Positions 26,507-35,592 of a DNA stretch of 64,000 nucleotides are shown piece after piece. A program made the position numbers and the translations under genes. The notes under the pieces are model-generated. The model did no database searches. It was not told where the DNA came from and was given only the letters and a program-made list of their open reading frames with translations. Source of the DNA: Nonomuraea indica (GTDB taxonomy: Bacteria > Actinomycetota > Actinomycetes > Streptosporangiales > Streptosporangiaceae). The stretch is from positions 289,687 to 353,686 of the forward strand of contig NZ_KZ559473.1 in assembly GCF_002850745.1 (NCBI RefSeq). Direction: 5' to 3'. Numbering within the stretch: the stretch's first letter is position 1; every line of letters begins with the position of its first letter.

Positions 26507-27520
26507 TCAGCGGTTGGCCGGAGCGGGGTTGGCGCAGTGGGCGAGCGGCTCGCCGCGCAGGTAGCGGGCCACGTCCGCCGCGACGATCCGCGCCGCCTTG
26601 ACCGCCGTCTCCTTGCTGGCCCCGGCCAGGTGTGGCGTCATCACCAGGTTCGGCGTCGTCAGCAGGCGCGACCCCGGGGGGATGGGCTCCTCCGGGAAGA
26701 CGTCCAGCGCGGCGCCGAACAGGTGGCCGGAGTCGAGCGCGTCGCACAGCGCGTCGTAGTCCAGCAGCGCCCCTCTCGCGCAGTTGACCAGGACCGAGCC
26801 GCGCGGCATCAGCGCCAGCTGGGCGGCGCCGATCATCCCGGCGGTCTCGGGCGTGGCGCGGGCGTGCAGGGACACGAACCCGGACCGCGACAGCAGCTCG
26901 TCCAGCTCGACGGAGCCGGGCGTCTCGACGTACGGGTCGAAGACCAGCACCTCCGCCCCGAACCCCGCCAGCATGCGGGCCACCCGCCGGCCGATCGCGC
27001 CGTAGCCGACCAGGCCGACCGTGCCGCCCTCCAGCTCGGGGCCGACCATGTCATACCTGTAGTAGTCGCCGCGCCACACGCCGCCGGCCAGGTCGGCGTG
27101 GGTCTGCGGGATGCGGCGGGTGGCGGCGAGCAGCATGGCGACCGTGTGCTCGGCCGTGGCGACCGCGTTGCGGCCGGGGGCGAACGTGACCGCGACCCCG
27201 GCGTCGGTGGCGGCCTCCAGGTTGGCGTTGACGGGGCCGCCGCGGCTGACGCAGAAGAGCCGCAGGTCCGGCGACGCCTCCAGGACGCGCCGCGTCAGCG
27301 GCGCCATCTGCGTGACGCAGATCTCCACCCCGCGCAGCGCCTCGATCAGCTCGTCCTCCACGTCCGACGCCTCGTTCACCTCGCCGACGGGCCCGAACGG
27401 CACCACCGGCCACGGCAGCGTCAGCTCGCGGATGTCCAGCTCGCCCGGCGCCTCCTCGCGCAACGCGTCGATGAGCAGGCGGTTCCGCACGAAGTGATCT
27501 CCGGCGGCCAGTACGTGCAC
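26507..27520 (-). CDS. D-isomer-specific 2-hydroxyacid dehydrogenase
   Basis: 337 residues. NAD-binding Rossmann motif in VGLVGYGAIGRRVARMLAGFGAEVLVFDPYV. The catalytic triad of the family is visible: Arg in NCARGALLDYDAL, Glu in DVFPEEPIP and His in MTPHLAGAS. It interconverts a 2-hydroxy acid and a 2-keto acid. As the last gene of the seven-gene sugar operon it may act on a sugar-acid intermediate (inference). GTG 27520 is chosen; TTG 27526 is possible. It starts 2 nt after the phosphatase stop codon. Confidence 0.92.
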   Translation of the reverse strand: MHVLAAGDHFVRNRLLIDALREEAPGELDIRELTLPWPVVPFGPVGEVNEASDVEDELIEALRGVEICVTQMAPLTRRVLEASPDLRLFCVSRGGPVNANLEAATDAGVAVTFAPGRNAVATAEHTVAMLLAATRRIPQTHADLAGGVWRGDYYRYDMVGPELEGGTVGLVGYGAIGRRVARMLAGFGAEVLVFDPYVETPGSVELDELLSRSGFVSLHARATPETAGMIGAAQLALMPRGSVLVNCARGALLDYDALCDALDSGHLFGAALDVFPEEPIPPGSRLLTTPNLVMTPHLAGASKETAVKAARIVAADVARYLRGEPLAHCANPAPANR

Positions 27521-27522
27521 GG

Positions 27523-28137
27523 TCAAGAGACGGCTCCCATCGGGCTGTTGAACTGAAGGACCGCGACCTCGCCGTCGCGCAGGCGCAGCTCGGTGAGGGC
27601 GCAGTTGTCCAGGCGCGGGAACAACCGCCGGTACGAGCCCAGCGGCACGCCGATGAGCCGGCACAGGGCGAGCCTGATCGCGGTCGTGTGGGCGACGACG
27701 AGCACCCGCTCGCCGGGATGGGCGTCGCGGATGTCGTCCAGGGCGGCCGTGAAACGGGCGGCCGCCTCGTACGGGTCCTCCCCGCCGGGCAGTGGGTGGG
27801 CGGCCGGGTCGGCCTCGAAGGCGGCGCGCGCCTCGGGGAAGTGCTCGCGCATCTCGGCGGCGGTGAGCCCGTCGCCCTGGCCGAAGTCCAGCTCGCGCAG
27901 GCGCTCGTCCACCCGCAGCGGCACGTCAGCGGCCTTGGCGGCGGCCGCGGCGGTGATCTGGGCCCGGCTCAGCGTGGACGCCCAGACGGCGGACAGCCCG
28001 GCGGAGGCGGCCCAGACCGCGAGCTGCCGGGCCTGGGCGTGCCCGGCGGGGGTCAGCTCGATGTCGCTGAGCCCGGCGTAGCGGTTCTCGGCGTGCCAGA
28101 CGGTCTCGCCGTGGCGGGCGAGCACGAGCCGGGTCAT
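27523..28137 (-). CDS. histidine-phosphatase (phosphoglycerate-mutase-like) protein
   Basis: 204 residues. The RHG motif carrying the catalytic phospho-His is at the N-terminus (LVLARHGETVWHAENRYAG). The second His is in VLVVAHTTAIRLALCRLIG, with ELDFGQGDGLTAAEM in between. This is the GpmB/CobC-like branch of small phosphatases. Placed between a sugar kinase and a dehydrogenase, it may dephosphorylate a sugar or sugar-acid phosphate (inference). It overlaps the upstream kinase gene by 4 bp; AAAGGA precedes the ATG. Confidence 0.92.
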   Translation of the reverse strand: MTRLVLARHGETVWHAENRYAGLSDIELTPAGHAQARQLAVWAASAGLSAVWASTLSRAQITAAAAAKAADVPLRVDERLRELDFGQGDGLTAAEMREHFPEARAAFEADPAAHPLPGGEDPYEAAARFTAALDDIRDAHPGERVLVVAHTTAIRLALCRLIGVPLGSYRRLFPRLDNCALTELRLRDGEVAVLQFNSPMGAVS

Positions 28138-29666
28138 GGGGCGGTCCTTTCGAGGGAGGAGCGGGCGCGGGCGTGGGCGGCGGCGGGTCCGGGCAGCCAG
28201 CCACGGTCCTCCAGCTCGCCGACGAAACGCAGGTAGTGCTCGGTCAGGTCGCCGCCGCCGGGCTCGACGACCTCGCGGGTGCGGACCATCCGCGCCGTGA
28301 TCTCGCGGCTCGCCTCGCGGGTCCGGCCGGGTCCCGCGTCGCGTGCGGCGGCGCCGACCGCCGCGAGCAGCGCCATGCCGAGGGCGGGTTCGGCGTTCTC
28401 GCGCAGCGTGACCGGCCGGCCGAGGACGCCGGCGCGCAGCCGGTTCCAGTACGCGCTGCGGGTCGCGCCGCCGGTGAGGATGACCTCGCCGTCCGCGGGC
28501 GCGCCGAGCAGGTCGAGGTAGTCGAAGCAGAGCCGCTCGACGTACGCGGCGCCGCGCAGGATCGCGGCGTAGCGGTCCACGTCGTCGTCCACCCCGCCGA
28601 GGGTGAAGCCCTCCGCGTCGGGCGCGGCGAACGGGAACCGCTCGCCGCGCGACACCAGCGGGTAGATGGTGGCGGACGGCGCGCGCCCCCCGCCCGGCCG
28701 CCCGCCGGACCGCTCGCCGAACCGCTCGGCGGCCAGCCGGCCGAGCGCGTCGAGGTCGCGGCCGGGCAGGTCGCGCGCCAGCACGCCGGCGCCCGTGCTG
28801 GACGCGCCGCCCGGCAGCCACGAGCCGTCCGGGGCCTTGTGCGAGTAGACGACGCCGAGGGGGTCGTGGACGAGCGTGCGGGTGACGCCCTTGAGGACGA
28901 GAGTCGTGCCCAGGACGGAGTTCCAGCTCCCGGGGGTGAGCGCGCCCGCGCCGAGCTGCGCTGCGCAGCCGTCGGTGGTCCCGGCGACCACGGGGGTGCC
29001 CGCCGGGATGCCGGTGGCGGCGGCCGCCTCGGCGCAGACCTCGCCGAGTACGCTGCCCGGCCGCACCACGGCGGGCAGCAGCGCGGCGGGAACGCCGAGC
29101 GTGTCGAGCACCTCGTCGGGCCAGCGCTCGTGGATCAGGTCCACGCCGGTCTTGAGCGCGTTGCTCAGGTCGGTCGCCACCTCCCGGCCGACCAGCCGCC
29201 GGTTGACGAAGTCGCTCTGGTGGGCGAGCCGCGCCCCCTCCGGCGCGTCCCGCAACAGCCACAGCAGCTTGGGCAGCGCCCAGGTGGCCTGCATCCGCCG
29301 GTAGCCGAGCGCCTCCCACACCGCAGCCCCGGCGGCGTTGACCCGCTCGACCTGGTCGGCGGCGCGCCGGTCGTCGTACATCAGGCCCGGTGTGAGCGGG
29401 CGCCCGTCGCGGTCGGCGAGCAGGATCGTGCCCGAGGTGGCGTCCACGGCCACCCCGCCGATCCGGCCGGGCGGCACGTCGCGCAGCGCCTCGCGGGTGG
29501 CGGCGGCCAGCTCGCGCCACCACTGCTCGGGGTCCTGCTCGTGCCGTGGCCCGTCGCGGCGGCTGGTCAGCGGCCGCCCCGCCGCGCCCAGCACCCGGCC
29601 GTCGTCGGCGACGGCCGTCGCCCGGACGCTCTGCGTGCCGAGGTCGACGCCGATCCACACGCTCAT
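28134..29666 (-). CDS. FGGY-family carbohydrate kinase (xylulokinase-like)
   Basis: 510 residues. FGGY N-terminal phosphate loop VWIGVDLGTQSVRATAV; conserved VDATSGTILLAD; central DGCAAQLGAGALTPGSWNSVLGTTLVLKG; C-terminal ATP site ILTGGATRSAYWNRLRAGVLGRPV and GMALLAAVGA. It phosphorylates a ketose or polyol. The N-terminal DGPRHEQDPEQWW pattern is common in xylulokinase-like members, but the substrate is not provable here. It overlaps both neighbours by 4 bp. The operon carries a second FGGY kinase immediately upstream, which is unusual and suggests two phosphorylatable intermediates. Confidence 0.92.
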   Translation of the reverse strand: MSVWIGVDLGTQSVRATAVADDGRVLGAAGRPLTSRRDGPRHEQDPEQWWRELAAATREALRDVPPGRIGGVAVDATSGTILLADRDGRPLTPGLMYDDRRAADQVERVNAAGAAVWEALGYRRMQATWALPKLLWLLRDAPEGARLAHQSDFVNRRLVGREVATDLSNALKTGVDLIHERWPDEVLDTLGVPAALLPAVVRPGSVLGEVCAEAAAATGIPAGTPVVAGTTDGCAAQLGAGALTPGSWNSVLGTTLVLKGVTRTLVHDPLGVVYSHKAPDGSWLPGGASSTGAGVLARDLPGRDLDALGRLAAERFGERSGGRPGGGRAPSATIYPLVSRGERFPFAAPDAEGFTLGGVDDDVDRYAAILRGAAYVERLCFDYLDLLGAPADGEVILTGGATRSAYWNRLRAGVLGRPVTLRENAEPALGMALLAAVGAAARDAGPGRTREASREITARMVRTREVVEPGGGDLTEHYLRFVGELEDRGWLPGPAAAHARARSSLERTAP

Positions 29667-31147
29667 GGCCGGCTCCCGGCGCGCTCGCGCATCCCGGCGA
29701 GCAGCGGCCAGGTCCGCGCGGTGGTCTCGCGCAGGGCCAGGAAGTCGTCATAGGCCGTCCGGTACGGGCCGGGCTCGGGGTGCACGGCGTCGCGCAGCCG
29801 GACGTACTTGCCGGCGGCGGCCGCGAGGTCGGCCGCGGCGCCCGTGGCCACCAGGCCCACCAGGTGGGCGCCCCGCGCGCCCACCTCGGCGTCGGCCGAG
29901 CGGAGCACGGGCAGGCCGGTAACGTCGGCGATCATCCGCACCCACAGCTCGCTGGCCGAGCCGCCGCCGCACGCCCGCAGCTCGCGCGGGGGCACGGCGA
30001 AGGCGGCCAGGCAGTCCTGGATGACGAGCGTGAGCCCTTCGAGGACGGCGCGGGCGACGTGCTCGCGGCCGTGCTCGAACGACATGCCGAGGAAGGCGCC
30101 GCGGGCGAGCGGGTCGGAGAACGGCGCCCGCTCGCCGGCCGGGGAGAAGTACGGCTGGAACGCCAGCCCGGCCGCGCCCGGCGGGGCCGAGGCGGCCAGC
30201 TCGCCCAGCGCCTCGGGACCGGCCAGGCCGAGCAGGCGGCAGGCCCACTGGACCACCTCGACGCCGGCGAAGGTGGGGAAGGCCCGCAGGTAGCCGCCGG
30301 GCGCCGCGATCGTGATGCCCACCGGGTCGCCGTCGAGGTCCGGCTCGGCGACGAGCGTCTCGGTGCACAGGGTCGTGCCCAGGATGCCGCACGCCTGGCC
30401 GGGCCGGACGGCACCGGCGCCGATCGCCGTCGAGACGATGTCGTACGGGGCCAGCACGACCGGGGTGCCGGCCGGCAGGCCGAGCGCGGCGGCGGCGTCC
30501 GGGGTGAGCGGGGCGAGGCGGCGGGCGTCGCCGCGCGGCTCCGGCAGCAGCCGCGCCGCCCAGTCGAGGCCGAACAGGGCGAGCAGGTCCGGCGAGTACG
30601 CGCGGGCGCGCAGGTCCATGAACGGGGCAGAGGCGTCGGACTCGTCGGCGGCGATCTCGCCGGTGAGCCGGGAGAAGATCCAGCCTCCGCAGGTCAGCGC
30701 GGCGGCGGAGCGGTCGAGCCGGCCGGGGTCGTGCTCCTTCAGCCAGGTGAGGATCGCGTGCGGCAGCCCGGACGCGGCGGCCGAGCCGTTGACGCGGAAG
30801 GCCTGCTCGGCCAGGCCGGAGCGGTGCCAGGCGTCGACCGTGGCGGCGGCCCGGCCGTCGTTCCACAGGATGGCCGGGCCGGTGGGCTCGCCGGCCCCGT
30901 CGACCAGCCAGACGCCGTCGCCCTGGGCGGTGACCGCGACGAAGTCGGCGGGGCCGACCCGGGCGGCGACGTCGCGCACGGTGCGGGCGACCGCGTCCCA
31001 GACCGCGGCCATGTCCTGCTCGGCGTGGCCGGGCGCGGGCCTGGACACGCCGGTCTCGTGCCGGGCGAGCGCGATCTCCGCCCCCGTCTCGTCGTAGCCG
31101 ACCGCCTTGATCATCGTGGTGCCGGCGTCGACGCAGATGGCCGCCAT
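29663..31147 (-). CDS. FGGY-family carbohydrate kinase (second)
   Basis: 494 residues. N-terminal ICVDAGTTMIKAVGYDETG, SRPAPGHAEQDMAAVW, VTAQGDGVWLVDGAGEPTGPAILWNDGR; central GAVRPGQACGILGTTLCTE; C-terminal RACGGGSASELWVRMIADVTGLPVLRS and GARGAHLVGLVATG. The sequence is clearly different from the 28134 kinase, so this is not a recent duplication. Relatives include L-xylulose- and polyol-type kinases; the substrate is unresolved. Its start overlaps the permease stop by one base (TGATG), and its stop overlaps the next kinase by 4 bp. It belongs to the seven-gene operon starting at 34319. Confidence 0.92.
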   Translation of the reverse strand: MAAICVDAGTTMIKAVGYDETGAEIALARHETGVSRPAPGHAEQDMAAVWDAVARTVRDVAARVGPADFVAVTAQGDGVWLVDGAGEPTGPAILWNDGRAAATVDAWHRSGLAEQAFRVNGSAAASGLPHAILTWLKEHDPGRLDRSAAALTCGGWIFSRLTGEIAADESDASAPFMDLRARAYSPDLLALFGLDWAARLLPEPRGDARRLAPLTPDAAAALGLPAGTPVVLAPYDIVSTAIGAGAVRPGQACGILGTTLCTETLVAEPDLDGDPVGITIAAPGGYLRAFPTFAGVEVVQWACRLLGLAGPEALGELAASAPPGAAGLAFQPYFSPAGERAPFSDPLARGAFLGMSFEHGREHVARAVLEGLTLVIQDCLAAFAVPPRELRACGGGSASELWVRMIADVTGLPVLRSADAEVGARGAHLVGLVATGAAADLAAAAGKYVRLRDAVHPEPGPYRTAYDDFLALRETTARTWPLLAGMRERAGSRP

Positions 31148-32382
31148 CAGGCCCGCCCGTGGGAGGTGCGCGACTTGCGCGCGACCGAGTCGACGACCAC
31201 GGCGAGGAGCAGCACCACGCCCGTGACGACGAACCGGATGGAGGAGTCGAGGTTGAGCAGGGTCAGGCCGCTGGAGATGGACTGGATGACGATGATGCCG
31301 AGCAGCGCGCTGAACGCCGTGCCGCGCCCGCCGAACAGGCTCGTCCCGCCGATCACCGCGGCCGCGATGGCGTTGAGGTTGACGTCGCCGCCGCCGCTGC
31401 TCTGGTTGACCGCGGCCAGCCGGGCGGCGGCCAGGATGCCGCCCACGGCGGCGAAGGTGGAGCAGAGCACGAAGACGGAGGTGTAGACGGCCTTGACGTT
31501 GATGCCCGCCCGCCGTGCCGCCTCGACGTTGCCGCCGACGGCGTAGACGGACCGGCCCCACCTGGTGCGCGACAGCAGGTAGTGCATGACCAGCACCAGG
31601 CCGACGAACAGCACGAACATCCAGCCCACGCCGCGTGTCCGGCCGAGGTACCAGACCACGAACACCAGCACGGCCAGCAGCGCCGCGCTGCGCACGGCCA
31701 GCATGGTCACGCTGTTGGCCGACAGCCCCGCCTTGCGGCGCTCCCGCGCGTGGACGTACCCGCTGGCGAACAGTCCGGCCGCGGCGAGCACCGCGAGCGT
31801 GTACGACAGCCACGCCGGCACGAAGGCGAGCTGCGCGAAGTGCACCAGACCGGAGTCGAACGGCAGGTTGATCGAGCCGCGGGTGCGCAGCACGTAGAGC
31901 TGCAGTCCCAGGAAGGCGAGCAGCCCGGCGAGCGTGATGACGAAGCTGGGCACGCCGAACCGGTTGAACAGCTGCGCGTACAGCCAGCCGATCACCGCGC
32001 CCATGACGACGGCGGCGGTGATGGCCACCCAGATCGGCAGGCCCTGCAGCACGAACAGCACGCCAAGCACCGCCCCGGACAGGCCGCTGACCGACCCCAC
32101 GGACAGGTCGATCTGCGCGACGAGCAGCACGCACACGATGCCGAGCGCGATGATGCCGACCGCGGCCGACTCCAGGGTGAGGTTCACCAGGTTGGCGCTG
32201 GACAGGAAGACCGGGTTGAGCGCCTGCAGCACGCTCCAGATGACGACGAGACCGACCGCGACGGGGATCACGCCGAGGTCGCCGCCGCGGGCGCGCTCGA
32301 TCACGTCGGTGATCGCGCCGCGCACGCCGACGCGGGACTGCAGCCGCTCGTCCTGACGGTCGGTGGTGACCATGGTGTTCAC
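31147..32382 (-). CDS. ribose/xylose-type ABC importer permease
   Basis: 411 residues with about ten hydrophobic segments. Family signature regions are NLVNLTLESAAVGIIALGIVCVLLVAQIDLSVGSVSGLSGA and, later, AVGGNVEAARRAGINVKAVYTSVFVLCS and NLNAIAAAVIGGTSLFGGRGTAFSALLG. This matches XylH/RbsC-type permeases. It is longer than usual (about 330) because of an N-terminal extension and an inserted hydrophobic, ARERRKAG-containing stretch around residues 185-250. GTG 32382 overlaps the ATPase stop by 4 bp; an ATG three codons later is possible. Confidence 0.92.
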   Translation of the reverse strand: MNTMVTTDRQDERLQSRVGVRGAITDVIERARGGDLGVIPVAVGLVVIWSVLQALNPVFLSSANLVNLTLESAAVGIIALGIVCVLLVAQIDLSVGSVSGLSGAVLGVLFVLQGLPIWVAITAAVVMGAVIGWLYAQLFNRFGVPSFVITLAGLLAFLGLQLYVLRTRGSINLPFDSGLVHFAQLAFVPAWLSYTLAVLAAAGLFASGYVHARERRKAGLSANSVTMLAVRSAALLAVLVFVVWYLGRTRGVGWMFVLFVGLVLVMHYLLSRTRWGRSVYAVGGNVEAARRAGINVKAVYTSVFVLCSTFAAVGGILAAARLAAVNQSSGGGDVNLNAIAAAVIGGTSLFGGRGTAFSALLGIIVIQSISSGLTLLNLDSSIRFVVTGVVLLLAVVVDSVARKSRTSHGRA

Positions 32383-33209
32383 GAGGAGAGCCCTTCCTTG
32401 TCCCGCGCCTGCCGCGCCTGGCTGCGCTCGTTCCGCTGGGACACGGCGTTGTCGGTGGCACCGGTGATCGCGGCGATGATGTCCTCGGTGGACACGTCGG
32501 CCACCGGGAACACCCCGTTGTTGCGCCCGAGCCTGAGCACCGCCACGGTGTCGGCCACGGCCTTCACGTCCGCCATGTTGTGGCTGATCATGATGACGCC
32601 GAGGCCATGCTCGCGGAGCCGTTCGACCAGGTTGAGCACCTCGGCGGTCTGCGCGACGCCGAGGGCGGCCGTGGGCTCGTCGAGGATGATGACCTTCGGC
32701 TCGCCGAGCAGCGACCTGGCGATCGCGACCGTCTGCCGCTGGCCGCCGGACAGCGACGCGACCGGCACCCGCACGCTGGGGATCTTCGCCGAGAGCTGGC
32801 GGAGCAGGTCCCACGAGCGGGTCTCCATCTCCACCTCGTTCAGGCGGAGCGGGCGGACCTCCTGGCCCAGGAACAGGTTCTGGATCACGTTGAGGTTCTC
32901 GCACAGCGCGAGGTCCTGGAAGACGGTGGCGATGCCGAGCCGGTGGGCCGCCGCCGGGGTCGGGATGGAGACCTCCTTCGCGTCGAAGCAGATCGTGCCC
33001 GAGTCCGGCGGATGCACCCCCGACAGGATCTTCACCAACGTCGACTTGCCGGCGCCGTTGTCGCCGACGACCGCCACGACGTGCCCGGCCGGCACGTCCA
33101 GGTCCACGTCGGTCAGCGCGGCCACGGCGCCGAAGTGCTTGCTGATGCCGCGCAGGGACAGGACGACGCCGTCCGTCCGCTGCTCGGCCGCTTGCTGGGT
33201 GGAGGTCAA
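32379..33209 (-). CDS. sugar ABC importer ATPase (single-domain XylG/RbsA-like)
   Basis: 276 residues with one ATPase domain, not the fused double domain of RbsA. Walker A VGDNGAGKSTLVK (about 48-56), signature SLSGGQRQTVAIARS, Walker B VIILDEPTAALG, H-loop MISHNMAD. The C-terminal tail is Arg/Gln/Glu-rich. It drives uptake by the 31147 permease with the 33225 binding protein. Single-domain ATPases of this group (FrcA-like) work as homodimers. It ends with a GTGA overlap into the permease gene. Confidence 0.93.
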   Translation of the reverse strand: MTSTQQAAEQRTDGVVLSLRGISKHFGAVAALTDVDLDVPAGHVVAVVGDNGAGKSTLVKILSGVHPPDSGTICFDAKEVSIPTPAAAHRLGIATVFQDLALCENLNVIQNLFLGQEVRPLRLNEVEMETRSWDLLRQLSAKIPSVRVPVASLSGGQRQTVAIARSLLGEPKVIILDEPTAALGVAQTAEVLNLVERLREHGLGVIMISHNMADVKAVADTVAVLRLGRNNGVFPVADVSTEDIIAAITGATDNAVSQRNERSQARQARDKEGLSS

Positions 33210-33224
33210 CGGGACTCCCGGGGT

Positions 33225-34319
33225 CTACTGGATGCCGAGCTCGGCGCAGCCCTTGGCGTACTCTCCCGTGCACGCCTCGGCGGCCTTCATGATCCCGCTC
33301 TCGAACAGCACCTCCTTGATGTTCTCCCTGGTCACGACCGTGGGGACGAACAACTCGGACGGGGTGTTGTAGAGCGTGGTCTTGCCGGCCGGCTTCTTGC
33401 CCTGCATGAACTCGTAGGCGATGTTCGCCGACGCCTCGGCCACGATCTTGATCGGCTTGGAGATGGTGTTGTACTGGTCGCCGGCGATGATGCGCTGGGC
33501 CGCCGCCAGCTCGGCGTCGTTGCCGGTCACCGGCGGCACCTTCACCCCGGCGGCCTTGAACGCGGCGATGGCGCCGCCGCCGGTGCCGTCGTTGGCCGCC
33601 ACCACGCCCGCGATCTGGTCGCGGAAGCGGGTGATCTGGCCGCTCACCCAGGTCTGCGCCTTCTCCGGCTGCCAGTCGGGGGTGTCGTACTCGGCGAGCA
33701 GCTTGAAGCCGCTCGGGTCGATCGCGCTGTGGATGCCCTTCTTGATCAGACCGGCCGCGGCGTCCGTCGGGGAGCCGTTGACCTCCAGGAGCCCGCCCTC
33801 GGCGTTCTGCTCCTTGAGGTGGTCGACCAGCGACTGGGCGATCATCGCGCCGATCTTCTCGTTGTCGAACGAGACGTAGTAGTCGGCGGGCTTGTCCGGG
33901 ATGGGCCGGTCGTAGGCGATGACCGGCACCTGCTGCGACTGGGCGGTCTGGACGATGGTGGCCGCGGCGGCGGAGTCGACGGGGTCGAGGACGATCGCCT
34001 TGACGCCCTGGGCGAGGGCCGAGTTGACCTGCTGCTGCTGCTTGGCGGCGTCGGAGTCGGCGTTCTGGTAGATGACCGTGCAGCTCGGGCAGAGCTGCTT
34101 CATCCTGGCCTCGAACAGGGGCTTGTCCTGAAGCTCGTACCTGGTCGAGGCGAGGTCGGGCATGAGGAAGGCCACCTTGGCGTTCTCCACGCCGCCGGCG
34201 GCCGGCGAGCCGGTGCCGCCGGCGCCCGAGTCCGTCCCGGAGCCGCATCCGGCCAGGGCCACGCTGGTGGCGACCGCCGCTGCGGCGAACGCCGAGGTCC
34301 GCTTCTTCGCACTTTTCAC
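33225..34319 (-). CDS. xylose-type sugar-binding lipoprotein
   Basis: 364 residues. Lipoprotein signal peptide with lipobox LAGC (Cys at about 25) followed by a Gly/Ser linker. Periplasmic-binding-protein type I fold resembling XylF: VAFLMPDLASTRYELQDKPLFEARMKQLCPSC, QGVKAIVLDPVDSAAAA, VPVIAYDRPIPDKPADYYVSFDN, VVAANDGTGGGAIAAFKAAG and VPPVTGNDAE. It binds a pentose-like sugar or related compound for import. It is the first gene of the operon, transcribed from the TGGACA/TAGCGT promoter at 34411-34440. The SorC regulator gene lies upstream on the same strand. Confidence 0.92.
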   Translation of the reverse strand: MKSAKKRTSAFAAAAVATSVALAGCGSGTDSGAGGTGSPAAGGVENAKVAFLMPDLASTRYELQDKPLFEARMKQLCPSCTVIYQNADSDAAKQQQQVNSALAQGVKAIVLDPVDSAAAATIVQTAQSQQVPVIAYDRPIPDKPADYYVSFDNEKIGAMIAQSLVDHLKEQNAEGGLLEVNGSPTDAAAGLIKKGIHSAIDPSGFKLLAEYDTPDWQPEKAQTWVSGQITRFRDQIAGVVAANDGTGGGAIAAFKAAGVKVPPVTGNDAELAAAQRIIAGDQYNTISKPIKIVAEASANIAYEFMQGKKPAGKTTLYNTPSELFVPTVVTRENIKEVLFESGIMKAAEACTGEYAKGCAELGIQ

Positions 34320-34410
34320 GGGTTGTTCCTCACCTTGCTGGGTCCTTGAGTTCCCCCAAGCGCCGCACCCCGAGCCGTCTCACACCCGGCGGTGCGTTGT
34401 GGTGCACTTC

Positions 34411-34461
34411 ACGCTAGCGCGGGGTCGGAACCTTTGTCCAGCAAAAGTGTTCACAGTGTTC
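34411..34461 (-). promoter_or_regulatory. promoter and repeat upstream of the xylose-type operon
   Basis: On the minus strand TGGACA (34440-34435), an 18-bp spacer and TAGCGT (34416-34411) form a plausible promoter. Just upstream AGTGTTC occurs twice (34446-34452 and 34455-34461), a candidate site for the SorC-type regulator. Confidence 0.45.
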
Positions 34462-34522
34462 GGACATGGGTGACCTGCTGTTCGTCCGGGAAAGGTAGAT
34501 CGCCGCAGCCGGGACCGGCCGG

Positions 34523-35485
34523 TCAGGCGACGGCGGCGAGCAGGCTCTCGGCCGTGAGCGCGTCGGTGACGAGCCGCTTGAAGTAGCCGCCCCGGGCGCC
34601 CGCGATGATCGAGACGACCTTCTCGGGGCCGACCGCGACCGCGATGGAGCACGGGATGTCGCGCAGCTCGTCCAGACCCGTCGCCACCAGCCGCTCGCTG
34701 CCCGGATAGCTCACCGGCCGGCCCTCGCGGTCGTAGAAGCGCGAGCACACGTCGCCCACGGCGCGGCGCAGGCTGTCGGCGTAGCGCGGCACGAAGGCGG
34801 GCACGATCTGCCGCATCAGCGGCGGCGACCCCACGCCGACGATCGCGCACTTGGCGTGCGCCCACAGGTCCATCACCTTGCGCACCGACGGCTCGTGCTG
34901 CAGGGAGTAGAACAGCTCGGGGCCGGGCAGGGCCGGCGCGTACAGGTAGGCGGGCACGCCGCCGACCCGCTCGGCGAGCAGCCGGGTGGTCTCGTTGGTC
35001 TGGAACCAGGGCTGCGGGTCCTCCTGCCCGCCCACGGCCGGCGCGATCGTGACGCCGGGGAAGTGGCCGAGGCTCTCGCGGGCGCACTCGTAGACCGTGC
35101 TGCCCGACGACACCAGCACGACGTCGCCCGGGACCAGCCCCACGCCGGCGAGCGCCCTGGCCAGGCCGGGCGCCAGCCACGGCCCCAGCGCCGGACCGCT
35201 CACCTTGGGCACCAGGTAGACCCGCTCCAGGCCCAGGGCCTCGGCCACGTCGGCGGCGAGCGGGCCCTCCTCCAGCGTGGAGGGGCGGTGCACCTTGATC
35301 TCGACGATGCCGTGCCTGCGCGCCTCGGTGAGCAGGCGGCTCACGGTGGCGCGGCTGACGCCCAGCCGTTTGGCGATGTCGGCCTGTGTGGCGTCCTCCA
35401 GGTAGTACTGCGAGGCGGCCGCGTACATCAGCTCCGGAGGGAACCTGGTCCCCTGGGGCTCAGGTGCGACGTCGGCGGGCTTCAT
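34523..35485 (-). CDS. SorC/DeoR-type sugar-responsive regulator
   Basis: 320 residues. The N-terminal helix-turn-helix is at about 20-60 (AAASQYYLEDATQADIAKRLGVSRATVSRLLTEARRHGIVEIKV). A SorC-type sugar-phosphate-binding domain follows: GDVVLVSSGSTVYECARES, TIAPAVGGQED, LWAHAKCAIVGVGSPP and C-terminal DIPCSIAVAVGPEKVVSIIAGARGGYFKRLVTDALTAESLL. Effectors of this family are phosphorylated sugars, which fits an operon with two kinases. ATG 35485 is chosen: AGGGAGAGGG precedes it, and a -10-like TATAGT at 35544-35539 lies right before the only longer start (GTG 35536), which would then not be transcribed. Confidence 0.92.
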   Translation of the reverse strand: MKPADVAPEPQGTRFPPELMYAAASQYYLEDATQADIAKRLGVSRATVSRLLTEARRHGIVEIKVHRPSTLEEGPLAADVAEALGLERVYLVPKVSGPALGPWLAPGLARALAGVGLVPGDVVLVSSGSTVYECARESLGHFPGVTIAPAVGGQEDPQPWFQTNETTRLLAERVGGVPAYLYAPALPGPELFYSLQHEPSVRKVMDLWAHAKCAIVGVGSPPLMRQIVPAFVPRYADSLRRAVGDVCSRFYDREGRPVSYPGSERLVATGLDELRDIPCSIAVAVGPEKVVSIIAGARGGYFKRLVTDALTAESLLAAVA

Positions 35486-35538
35486 GCGCGCGCCCTCTCC
35501 CTCATCCGTGAACAGGTGTGCGGAACCGATGCCCACCG

Positions 35539-35544
35539 ACTATA
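35539..35544 (-). promoter_or_regulatory. -10 element of the sorC-type gene
   Basis: TATAGT on the minus strand, about 55 bp before the ATG at 35485. Its position argues against the GTG at 35536 as start. No convincing -35. Confidence 0.4.
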
Positions 35545-35592
35545 CCTCCGTGCCGTCGAGATCCAGGCTAGCGAGGTCCGCGCGCGCCCCCC

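Noticed and set aside
28173..31486. Plus-strand frames opposite the FGGY kinases
   Set aside because: Antisense shadows of two well-conserved kinases; no promoter or ribosome binding site.
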